Origin: Brachybacterium epidermidis
GTDB lineage: Bacteria > Actinomycetota > Actinomycetes > Actinomycetales > Dermabacteraceae
Direction of reading: 5' to 3'
Assembly (NCBI RefSeq): GCF_015209585.1
Contig: NZ_JADEYR010000003.1
Coordinates: 1 to 64,000 of the forward strand
DNA: 64,000 nt
Positions 52,845-60,576 of this stretch are shown one piece after another (within the stretch, counting starts at the first letter, position 1; each line of letters opens with the position of its first letter). Under the pieces are notes generated by a model. It saw only the letters and a list, made by a program, of their open reading frames with translations, had not been told where the DNA came from and made no database searches. A program made the position numbers and the translations under genes.

Positions 52845-53486
52845 ATGCGCACCAGGACCGGGCGTGCGGTGGCTGCCATGGCCGGGCTGCTCATGCTGAG
52901 CGGGTGCCTCCCGGGCATCGGGATCGGCCAAGGGCAACGGCCGGCCGGACCGGATGACCCGGTGCGAGACCCGGTCAACGAGCGCTGGTACACCCCCTCG
53001 GACCTCATCGACGGGACGGAGAAGATCCGGGAGCAGTTCCCGGATCTCGAGGTGGAATCGGGGATGTCCCTCGCCGGGACCTTCACCGAGCCGGACGAGC
53101 GGGAGCTGATCCCGGCCCAGGACGACTACTGGCGGCAGTCCGTCATGGTGGTGGGGGAGGAGGCGGTGGCCGAGCTCGTCGCTGCCTCGCGAGTCGCCGC
53201 GGTCTCGGATGGAGGCGGGGTCGACCCCCTCACGGGGGAGGGCACGAGTCCCATGAACAGCCCGGCGGGGACCCGCGCGGACGACGAGGTGATCCGGGGA
53301 GTGATCGTGCAGCCCCTGGAGGACGAGGCCGGACAGTGCCCGGACGGATGGATCCTGCTGGGCATGACCCTCACGGCCGATCCCACCGACACGATCCGGC
53401 CAGTCACCGCCGACGGCCTGGTGATCACGATGGCCGCGGTGTGCGAGGGCGGGGACCGCATCGTGGTGGACGCGCGCGATTTCTGA
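52845..53486 (+). CDS. hypothetical lipoprotein
   Basis: 213 residues from ATG 52845 (AAGGGG nine bases upstream; ATG 52836 is the alternative). Signal peptide with lipobox LMLSGC near residue 21, then a soluble domain (WYTPSDLIDGTEKI, DDYWRQSVMVVGEEAVAELV, and a C-terminal VITMAAVCEGGDRIVVDARDF). Two Cys residues in the mature protein could pair. No family recognised. The last 22 residues reappear, diverged, at 55207-55274, so a paralogue once lay to the right. Confidence 0.75.
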   Translation: MRTRTGRAVAAMAGLLMLSGCLPGIGIGQGQRPAGPDDPVRDPVNERWYTPSDLIDGTEKIREQFPDLEVESGMSLAGTFTEPDERELIPAQDDYWRQSVMVVGEEAVAELVAASRVAAVSDGGGVDPLTGEGTSPMNSPAGTRADDEVIRGVIVQPLEDEAGQCPDGWILLGMTLTADPTDTIRPVTADGLVITMAAVCEGGDRIVVDARDF

Positions 53487-53533
53487 GTTCGCCCTGCAGC
53501 GGAACCACGGAGCGTCGTTCATCGCCGCCGACA

Positions 53534-54679
53534 TCAGGGGATCTGCAGGAGCGACCACTGCGTGCCGTCCCAGCGCAGCACCCCGAAAGTCCAGCTGACC
53601 GCGTACAGCGCGGAGCCGTCGGGAGCCCACTGCACGCAATGGGCCGACCCGCGTGCCGGGGGCAGGTTCCTGTGCTGCCCACCGTGCACGTCCCAGACGG
53701 TCACGGTGCTGCCGGAATCACCGGACACAGCGACGACGTCCCCGGGGGAGACGCTGAGGCCGTACGGGCGCTCAGCCGCGGGCTAAGGCCCCGGGCGCAC
53801 GGCACCCGAGGGGTCCACCACCGCCAGTGCAGCGGGTTCGTAGCTGCTGATCACGAGGGAGCCGTCGGACAGGTGAGCCACGCCCAGCGGCGACCCTTCC
53901 GGCGCCTCGACGGTGCGGAGGAGCTCGACGTCACCGACCGACCAGATCTGCACTGGGCCCGTGGCCCCGGCGACGGCCAGCTCGGTGCCGTCCGGCGAGA
54001 AGGACAGCGACGCCGGCATGAGGTCACCGAGGTCGATCACCTCACCGGCCTCGCACGCCCCCTCCCGGAACCGCCACAGGCGCAGTGTTCGCTCGGTGCT
54101 GAGCGAGGCCAGGAGAGCCCCGTCGGGGCTGAATGCGAGGTCGACGATCCTGCGGTCCTCGTCCGAGCCGAGGGAGTGCCCGGTGAGAGTCCACTGCAGT
54201 GCGCCGTCTCTGCCCAGGATGTCGATCTGGGACCGCCCTGCGGCAGCGAGCATGTCGCCGGAGGGGTGGCATGCGAGCGGACCTCGACGATGGTTGCCCG
54301 TCACTGTGAGGAGATCGCCCGACGCAGTGTCCCAGATCGCCGTGCCCCAGTCCTCCACGGACAGGGAGTCCGGGGCTGTGTGCTCCAGACCTGCTGCGAC
54401 GAATGACGAATCCGGTGCGACGGCCAGTCCTTCCGGTGAGACGAGCTGGTCGGGAGAGATCCGGAACCCTCCATAGGGGTTCTCGCCCTGGGGGGCATTC
54501 GCAGCGGGGTGGCAGGTGCCCTCCGACGTCGTCACGGAGTCCTCCTCATCGTCCTTCTCGTTGCGCCGGGGGGTGCAGGCCGCGAGGGCTGTGACACCCA
54601 CCGCAGAAAGGGTGAGGGCCCGACGCGTGAGCAGCGGCACGGGGTCACGGTATCGGGCTGAACGGCACGGGGGCGTCAT
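53534..54679 (-). pseudogene. WD40/beta-propeller lipoprotein with an in-frame TAG
   Basis: Starts at ATG 54679, overlapping the previous (broken) gene's stop (ATGA), or at GTG 54640. Signal peptide with lipobox LAAC, then propeller-like blades (FRISPDQLV, LAVAPDSSFVAAG, VDLAFSPDGALLASLSTERTLRLWRF, SLSFSPDGTELAVAG). TAG at 53785-53783 ends the frame after 298 residues, but the same frame continues (ERPYGLSVSPGDVVAVSG to QWSLLQIP) to TGA at 53536-53534, completing the last blades. So one amber codon splits an otherwise intact gene. A paralogue at 60577-61761 has the same kind of interruption. Confidence 0.8.
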
Positions 54680-55069
54680 GGTTTGTCTCGGATCCGCTTG
54701 AATTCCTCGACGGACAGTCCGCTGCCCTGTTCGTATGCCGCGGTGCGGGCATCGACCTCGACGGCCTGGTTCCGGTACTGCTCCATCTGTTCGTCATAGG
54801 CCGCCTGCTGCTCCGGGGTGGGGGAGATTGGCGTAGGCGAGGGAAAGGTGCATGTGTGCGGTGGGGGAGAGGCAGGCCCCGGGCATCTTCCTCCACAGTT
54901 CGTCGACGATCGCCTGGTGCTCCCCGGCCTTCGCGAGCGGCGCCACAGAACCGGCGATCATCACCATCGGGTCGTAGCTCGGTGCCGCCATGATCGCCCG
55001 ATGCAGCTCGATCAGATTCTCAGCGGTGGGTCGAGAGCGTAGGCCTCCATGATGTCCGGGAAGCTCACG
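54676..55069 (-). pseudogene. small hypothetical gene with two frameshifts
   Basis: Three frames carry one continuous protein: SFPDIMEAYALDPP from GTG 55069, then AENLIELHRAIMAAPSYDP to LSLAYANL, then SPTPEQQAAYDEQMEQYRNQ to RIRDKP ending in TGA at 54678-54676. Shifts lie near 55020 and 54820. It is about 130 residues, helical and charged, without a known family. Its stop overlaps the ATG of the WD40 lipoprotein gene, which implies an operon. Confidence 0.75.
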
Positions 55070-55206
55070 GGATCACATCCTTGGTGAGGAGGGCGGAATC
55101 GCTTTCAGTCTAGGTCTAGTTGGTCATGACGTTGTCGACGCCGGTGTGGAGGCGTGAGGCAGGGGTCCTTCCGTACGCCGCTTTAACGGCGCAGGGGTCG
55201 GGGGTC

Positions 55207-55274
55207 CTGTGATCACGATGGCGGTCGTGTGTGAGGGCGGTGACCGCATCATTGTGGAAACGCGGAGATTCTGA
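55207..55274 (+). pseudogene. 3' remnant of a paralogue of the 52845 lipoprotein
   Basis: Translates as VITMAVVCEGGDRIIVETRRF and TGA, matching the last 22 residues of the lipoprotein at 52845-53486 with several differences at both protein and DNA level. Nothing of the gene's 5' part is found upstream. Confidence 0.8.
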
Positions 55275-55296
55275 GCCGGTTCCGGCCGGGGGCTGA

Positions 55297-56127
55297 TCAG
55301 CTCCCGGCCACGGCCCTGTCGATCGCTTCGGCCAGTGCCGCCCCGGTGGGCTCGGTGGCCTGGCCGTGGACCACGAGCGAGCGGGCCTCCGCGGCCTTGG
55401 TCGCCCCGGCGTGCAAGGTGACCACGCGAATGTCTCGGTGGATGCCCAGATGGCCCGCTAGGTCTGCCAGGAAGGTGCCGGGCAGCGCGACGGAGCTGTA
55501 CCCGGCCAGCCGCAGATCGCGCACCACCTGGGGGTCCAGCCCCACGGGCACCGGACGGTAGCCCGTCACCCGCGTCACCGCGTACCCCGCCTGCTGCAGC
55601 TGCCCGGTCAGGGAGGCGGGGGCCGTGGCCGAGGTGATCAGCAGCAGCTCCTCGCCCTCCCGTGACGCGGCAGGGACTTCGAGGCCGGCCCCCGCGTCCA
55701 GGGCCGGGACCGTGCGGGTGGGCTCCAGGCCCACTTCGGCGAGGGCCGCCGCTGTGTCCTCCCCGATGGCGGTGATCTCGGTGCCGCGCGGCAGCGCGAG
55801 CACAGGACGGCCGGGGGCGTCCGGGTCCTCCGAGGCGGGGTCCGACTCCCCGTCGGACGGGTTGCCGCCGGTGTCTCGGGCATCCTGCAGATCGGCGTAG
55901 GAGAGCACCAGGTCCACCGCGCGGGCCCCCTCCAGCACCAGCTGCGTGAACCGGCCCTCCATCAGTGCGGCCACGGCATGCTTGGCGTCACTGTCGCGGT
56001 TCATCCGCAGCTCCACGAAGGGGGCGTGGTCCACCTCGTGCCCGAGCTCGCGCAGGCGCGCGACCAGTTCCCGACCCTCACCTGCAGGGCTCGGCACCAG
56101 GACGGGCTTCGAGGACTGTTCGCTCAT
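55297..56127 (-). CDS. hemD: uroporphyrinogen-III synthase
   Basis: 276 residues from ATG 56127 (GGAGGAA upstream); the frame extending to 56343 is rejected. HemD has low sequence conservation; recognisable parts are the two-domain alternating layout, RELVARLRELGHEVDHAPFVELR, the ITAIGEDTAAALAEVGLEPTRTVPA segment, and VTRVTGYRPVPV. It closes hydroxymethylbilane to uroporphyrinogen III in haem synthesis. hemL and hemB follow at 61.8-64 kb on the same strand, so these genes belong to one haem locus interrupted by about 5.7 kb of accessory genes. Insert in domain 1 (SDGESDPASEDPD) is low-complexity. Confidence 0.8.
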   Translation of the reverse strand: MSEQSSKPVLVPSPAGEGRELVARLRELGHEVDHAPFVELRMNRDSDAKHAVAALMEGRFTQLVLEGARAVDLVLSYADLQDARDTGGNPSDGESDPASEDPDAPGRPVLALPRGTEITAIGEDTAAALAEVGLEPTRTVPALDAGAGLEVPAASREGEELLLITSATAPASLTGQLQQAGYAVTRVTGYRPVPVGLDPQVVRDLRLAGYSSVALPGTFLADLAGHLGIHRDIRVVTLHAGATKAAEARSLVVHGQATEPTGAALAEAIDRAVAGS

Positions 56128-56218
56128 GTGTTCCTCCCATTCCGACAGCACGTCACGCGGTCCATTGTGCCCCGTAGGATCGATGGCAGCCGATGCCCCA
56201 CCGCCCCGCGGGAGATGA

Positions 56219-56515
56219 ATGATGAGCACGCCCCAGCAGCGCGTCCACGACGCCACGCTCGCCCTGCTGAACCTGCTCTCCACCGGGGAGGAGGCCACCA
56301 CCGCCGAGGCCATCGAGCTGCGGTGCGAGCTGGCCGAGGCCACGGCCGTCGCCGGGCGCCTCGAGGACGCCTTCTACCAGGCCGACGAGCTGCTCAAGGA
56401 CGCCCAGCGCGAGTACCGTCCGGACGACCCGGCCATCGCCCGGGTGAGGCGCACGGTCTCCGCGATCGAGGAGGCGGCGCAGGAGGATCCGGGCCAACGC
56501 TCCGGCGGAGGCTGA
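56219..56515 (+). CDS. small helical (TPR-like) hypothetical protein
   Basis: 98 residues from ATG 56219 (or 56222), with GAGATGA before it. Two TPR-like helical pairs are visible (LALLNLLSTGEEATTAEAIEL, then EATAVAGRLEDAFYQADELLKDA and EYRPDDPAIARVRRTVSAIEEA). Divergent from hemD. Its 3' end runs over the start of a glycosyltransferase remnant, so the last about 10 residues may not be original. No function assigned. Confidence 0.6.
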   Translation: MMSTPQQRVHDATLALLNLLSTGEEATTAEAIELRCELAEATAVAGRLEDAFYQADELLKDAQREYRPDDPAIARVRRTVSAIEEAAQEDPGQRSGGG

Positions 56516-56594
56516 GAGGTTCTCCTGGGAGAACGCGTCCGACGACCTCTTGCGCTTCTACGAGATGGCGATCGAGGTGCTCGGGCGAAGCTGA
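56487..56594 (+). pseudogene. C-terminal remnant of a SqdX-like glycosyltransferase
   Basis: In a frame different from the small gene it overlaps, this stretch reads IRANAPAEAERFSWENASDD and LLRFYEMAIEVLGRS before TGA. It aligns with the end of the glycosyltransferase at 51100-52227 (AEAEKYSWENASDDLLRYYEMAI). The remainder of that gene is absent. Confidence 0.85.
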
Positions 56595-56808
56595 GACCAA
56601 GCGCGGTTCCGGCGCCGGCCTCACAGGACCTCAACGAGGTCCGCACAGATCACGCGCGTCACCCCCCGGAACCAGAGGGCCTCCAAGATACGATCTCAAC
56701 GGCCTGCTGACCCGTTGGCGCGCGTCGTCGTGCATCGCACGAAGGGGAGGGGCCGCCCGGAGGGGACCCGCATCCGTCGGCCCCGAGCAAGACTGATCAG
56801 GAGTCCCC

Positions 56809-57885
56809 GTGCTCAAGAAGCTGAAGGCGATCGCCAAGGAGCTGCTGGCGATCACCGCCATCCGCCGCGTCTACGAGACCGTGAATCGTGCGTTCCTGGA
56901 GACCTTCGGATCCAGTCGCGTCCTCACCCATCTCTTCTTCGTGGTCAGCTTCCTGACCTTCAACCGGGAACAGAGCGCCGTCCTGCGCGGACGCCGCAAC
57001 TACTACCGCAACAAGCACCGCGATCGCGTCACCCATGTCGAGCTGCGCCGCAACATCCACCGGCTCGAGAAGGGTCTGATCATGCGGCCGCGCCGCGATG
57101 TGTTCGCCCGCGACTACATCACGGAGACCATCGAGTTCTACGAGGAAGCGGCGCGCCAGTGCCGCACCGCCCCCGGCACCATGGACACCGCGGAGATGGA
57201 GTGGGCACACGACGTCCTGGCCGAGTACTTCCGGGTCGCCACCGGCGATGATCCCCGCATCCACGATGCCCGTGCCCGTTTCGAGGCGGCCGGTCACGAC
57301 GGCGTCGAGACCGGGAAGATCCCGCATCCGAAGGAGCAGCTCAGCGATATCGACTACGACTCGCTCGAGAAGCTCGTCATGCAGCGGCGCTCCGTGCGCT
57401 GGTTCGAACAGCGCCGTGTGGAGCGTGACCTGATCGATCGTGCGCTGCTGCTGGCCCGCCAGGCGCCGACGGCCTGCAACCGTCTGCCCTACGAGTTCCG
57501 TATCTACGATGACCCGGCGCTGGCCAAGGAGATCGCCGGCATCCCCTTCGGCACCGGCGGCTACTCGCAGAATGTGCCCGCGATCGCCGTCGTCGTCGGC
57601 AAGCTCGAGTCCTACTTCAGTCCTCGTGACCGCCACGCCATCTATGTGGACAGTTCGCTGGCGGCCATGCAGTTCATGCTCGGCCTGGAGACCCTAGGCC
57701 TGAGCTCCTGCGTCATCAACTGGCCGGACTTCGAGCCGCTCGAGGCCAAGATGCAGAAGCGCCTGAAGCTCGCCGTCTCCGATCGTGTCGTCATGCTGAT
57801 CGCCTTCGGCCACGCGGATCCGGACGCGCTCGTCCCGTACTCCGCGAAGAAGGAGCTCGACACCTTCCGCCGGTACAACGACTGA
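56809..57885 (+). CDS. nitroreductase-family protein with N-terminal extension
   Basis: 358 residues from GTG 56809 (CAGGAG upstream). Residues about 180-350 form an FMN-binding nitroreductase domain: RRSVRWFEQRRVERDLIDRAL, ARQAPTACNRLPYEFRI, DSSLAAMQFMLGLETLGLSSC. The 175-residue N-terminal region (RNIHRLEKGLIMRPRRDVFA and a helical stretch) is the type seen in polysaccharide-linked nitroreductases. First gene of a tight operon with a membrane protein and a polysaccharide pyruvyl transferase; probably a redox step in surface-polymer modification. Base composition is slightly lower in GC than the wall island. Confidence 0.85.
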   Translation: MLKKLKAIAKELLAITAIRRVYETVNRAFLETFGSSRVLTHLFFVVSFLTFNREQSAVLRGRRNYYRNKHRDRVTHVELRRNIHRLEKGLIMRPRRDVFARDYITETIEFYEEAARQCRTAPGTMDTAEMEWAHDVLAEYFRVATGDDPRIHDARARFEAAGHDGVETGKIPHPKEQLSDIDYDSLEKLVMQRRSVRWFEQRRVERDLIDRALLLARQAPTACNRLPYEFRIYDDPALAKEIAGIPFGTGGYSQNVPAIAVVVGKLESYFSPRDRHAIYVDSSLAAMQFMLGLETLGLSSCVINWPDFEPLEAKMQKRLKLAVSDRVVMLIAFGHADPDALVPYSAKKELDTFRRYND

Positions 57886-57886
57886 C

Positions 57887-58918
57887 GTGGCCATCACCCC
57901 CTCACAGTCCTCCCCCTCGGGGGAGCACGGCGCAGATTCGTCGGCCCCCGCTCCGGGGCGGAAGAAGCCGCCGGCTACTAAGAAGGCGCTGCGCTGGGTC
58001 GTCACGATCCTGGTGGTCGGCGCCGTCGGCTGGCTGTTCTCCCGCTCCCTGATCGACAACTGGGAGGCGGTGCGCGCCAAGGACATCGGCTTCTCCTGGG
58101 AGTGGGTGCTGGCGACCCTCGCCTTCGCCCTGGCCGTCCCGGTCACCGGTGTCGCCTGGGGGAGGATCCTGCGCTGGCTCGACCGCGACGCCCAGTTCAG
58201 CCACCGCGAGGCAATCGCCGTCCAATGCCTCTCCTGGGTGTTGAAGTACATCCCCGGGCAGGTCGGATCCGTGGCCAACAAGGTGATCTGGGCTGGGAAG
58301 AAGGGCATCAGCCGCACCCTCGTGGTGATCACCTTCCTGTACGAGAACATCTTCCTGCAGCTCGCCTCGATCGTGCCGGCAGCCGTGATCCTGCTGATCA
58401 GCATCGGCCCCGAGGTCTTCGGTTCCAATGCCTCGCTGATGCTGGCGCCGCTGCTGGTGCTGATCCCCGCGATCGTGCTCCTGTACCCGCCGGCGTTCCG
58501 GGCGCTCATGAGCATCCCGGCGAAGAAGGTCCTCAAGCAGGAGATCCCGCGCGAATACTTCCTGAGTGCCCCGCGTGCGGCCCTGTCCTCGCTGGAGTTC
58601 ATCCTGCCGCGCGTCGTCAACGGCGTCGGTTTCGTGCTGATCGCCCACACCGTCAGTGACATCACCCCCGCCCACTGGCTCCCCTTCGGCGCCGCCTACG
58701 CCCTCGCCGGCGCGATCGGGATCCTGGCGATCCTGGTGCCCAGCGGGTTGGGTGTGCGTGAGGCCGTCATCGTGATCGTCCTCAGCCAGTACGTCCCGGT
58801 CCCCGAGGCCGTGATCATCTCGCTGCTCGCACGGCTCCTGGCCACCATCGGCGACGCCCTCGTCGCTCTCATCTACCTGATCACCCGCAGAACCCTCCCG
58901 AAGGAGACGCGTCCATGA
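57887..58918 (+). CDS. LPG-synthase-type membrane protein (YbhN/AglD-like, flippase-like domain)
   Basis: 343 residues from GTG 57887, one base after the nitroreductase stop. Eight or so membrane helices; motifs of PF03706 include LKYIPGQVGSVANKV, and IGILAILVPSGLGVREAVIV (PxGxGxRE) near the C-terminus. This domain occurs in MprF and in stand-alone proteins tied to polysaccharide or glycolipid export. It lacks the aminoacyl transfer domain of MprF. Likely moves a lipid-linked intermediate across the membrane for the neighbouring enzymes. Its stop overlaps the next ATG. Confidence 0.85.
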   Translation: MAITPSQSSPSGEHGADSSAPAPGRKKPPATKKALRWVVTILVVGAVGWLFSRSLIDNWEAVRAKDIGFSWEWVLATLAFALAVPVTGVAWGRILRWLDRDAQFSHREAIAVQCLSWVLKYIPGQVGSVANKVIWAGKKGISRTLVVITFLYENIFLQLASIVPAAVILLISIGPEVFGSNASLMLAPLLVLIPAIVLLYPPAFRALMSIPAKKVLKQEIPREYFLSAPRAALSSLEFILPRVVNGVGFVLIAHTVSDITPAHWLPFGAAYALAGAIGILAILVPSGLGVREAVIVIVLSQYVPVPEAVIISLLARLLATIGDALVALIYLITRRTLPKETRP

Positions 58919-60141
58919 CCACCCACCGCATCGCCATCATCGGCTCGGCCCTGTCCGGCAACAAGGGTGCCTCGGCCATGCTCGAGTCCGCCGTGCAGAC
59001 GCTCACCGACCGTCTCGGTGACGTCGAGTTCACACTGCTGAGCATGTACCCGGCCGAGGACGACGCACAGAACCACTACCCGAACCTGAAGATCGTCAAG
59101 GCCGACCCGGCCACCCTCGGTGTGCGCATTAACTCTCTCGCCCTGCTCCACCGTCTGCTGCCGCCGCTGCGTCCGCTGCTGCGCCGGGACAAGGCCGTGC
59201 GCGCCCTGGCCGAGGCCGACGTCCTCCTGGACCAGGGCGGCATCACATTCACCGACGGCCGTGAGAAGTTCCTGCTCTACAACGTGGCTTCGATCCTGCC
59301 AGCCCTGAACCTCGGCACCCCGGTGTTCAAGTGCGCGCAGGCAGTCGGCCCGTTCAAGAATCCGATCAACCGGATCGTCTCGAAGATCTTCCTCCCGAAG
59401 GCCGCCTGCACTGTCACCCGCGGTCGCATCACCCACGAGTACGCCGAGGGCCTGGGCCTGACCAACATCGTGGCCGGCGCCGACTACGCCTTCTCCCTGG
59501 AGATGGACGGCACCGAGGCCGAGTCGGTCTCGCGCCATCTGGACCTGTCCTTCTTCGACAGGGGCGACGTCGTCGGCGTCTGCCCCTCGGTCGTGCTGCA
59601 GAAGAAGGTCGACGCCCGCGGCGGCGACTACATCGGCCAGATGGTCTCCTTCATCGAGCACCTCCGCGCCGAGGGCAAGAAGGTGTTGCTGATCCCGCAC
59701 AGCGTGCGCACCGGCACCACCAAGACCCACAACAACGATCTGCCGCTGTGCACCGAGATCAACGGTCGCCTGCGCATGGGCAACGACCTGCTGTTCGTGG
59801 ACCGCGAGCTGAGTTCCCAGGAGCTGCGCTACCTGATCGGTCGCTGCCACCTGTTCGTCGCCAGCCGCTTCCATGCCATGGTCTCCTCCCTGGCGATGGC
59901 CGTGCCCACCCTGGTGATCGGCTGGAGCCACAAGTACCGCGAGGTGCTGGAGATGTTCGAGCTGGAGGAGTGGGCCTTCGGTCACGACCAGCTCACCCCC
60001 GAGCACCTCACCCAGCGCTTCGCCGACCTTGAGGCCCGTCGCGACGAGGTGCAGGCCAAGCTCGATCAGCACCTGCCTGAGGTCAAGGCGAACTCGCTCA
60101 TGCAGGCCGATCTGATCGCCGAGCTGGTCCGCAAGGCCTGA
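58915..60141 (+). CDS. polysaccharide pyruvyl transferase family protein
   Basis: 408 residues. Matches the CsaB/WcaK-type pyruvyl transferase family: SALSGNKGASAMLESAVQTL at the N-terminus, ADVLLDQGGITFTD, FKCAQAVGPFKNPINRI, LIPHSVRTG, RCHLFVASRFHAMVSSLA and VIGWSHKYREVL near the C-terminus. These enzymes add ketal pyruvate from phosphoenolpyruvate to surface sugars, making them acidic and sometimes anchoring S-layer proteins. Third gene of the nitroreductase operon (ATGA overlap). The acceptor polymer is unknown. Confidence 0.88.
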   Translation: MTTHRIAIIGSALSGNKGASAMLESAVQTLTDRLGDVEFTLLSMYPAEDDAQNHYPNLKIVKADPATLGVRINSLALLHRLLPPLRPLLRRDKAVRALAEADVLLDQGGITFTDGREKFLLYNVASILPALNLGTPVFKCAQAVGPFKNPINRIVSKIFLPKAACTVTRGRITHEYAEGLGLTNIVAGADYAFSLEMDGTEAESVSRHLDLSFFDRGDVVGVCPSVVLQKKVDARGGDYIGQMVSFIEHLRAEGKKVLLIPHSVRTGTTKTHNNDLPLCTEINGRLRMGNDLLFVDRELSSQELRYLIGRCHLFVASRFHAMVSSLAMAVPTLVIGWSHKYREVLEMFELEEWAFGHDQLTPEHLTQRFADLEARRDEVQAKLDQHLPEVKANSLMQADLIAELVRKA

Positions 60142-60176
60142 CCGATGCATCGAGGCGGCGGGAGCGACAGCCCCAG

Positions 60177-60527
60177 GTGCTCGTTGCCCTCGCCTCTGTC
60201 CTCCCGGCCCTCAACAAGGGGCTGACCCGGCTCTCGGGGGGGCGCCCGCTGGCGCTGCTGGTCGCCGTCACGACCCTGCTGGTCATGGTCATGCTCGCGG
60301 CCATCGATCTGAACCGGCACCGGCCCGAGGGCCTCGAGAAGAGCGACATGTTCCTCTCGGAGACCTTCGGGCAGGCTCCATTCACGGTCATCGCAGTCCT
60401 CGTCGGTGTCGCTTCCGGCGTCCTCGCACTGGCCGTCCTCGGCCTGCTCGTGGTGACGGGGGAGGTGCGCCGCCCTGGTGTGGCTGCTCGCCCTGTGCAT
60501 CGACCATGTGCTGTCAGCGGGGGCTGA
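60177..60527 (+). pseudogene. membrane protein gene, probably frameshifted/truncated
   Basis: 116 codons from GTG 60177. Two membrane helices (LALLVAVTTLLVMVMLAAI and PFTVIAVLVGVASGVLALAVLGLLVV). At about 60471 one extra base would restore a third hydrophobic stretch in the next frame (ALVWLLALCIDHVLSAGAD). The reading frame is also open upstream to the previous stop region (DASRRRERQPQ), with CTG in place of an expected start. It follows the polysaccharide operon. A remnant or sequence-error case; function unknown. Confidence 0.5.
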
Positions 60528-60576
60528 TCGCGCGCCACCGGACCCACCACCTCGAGGCAGGGGCGAGACGGCGGTC

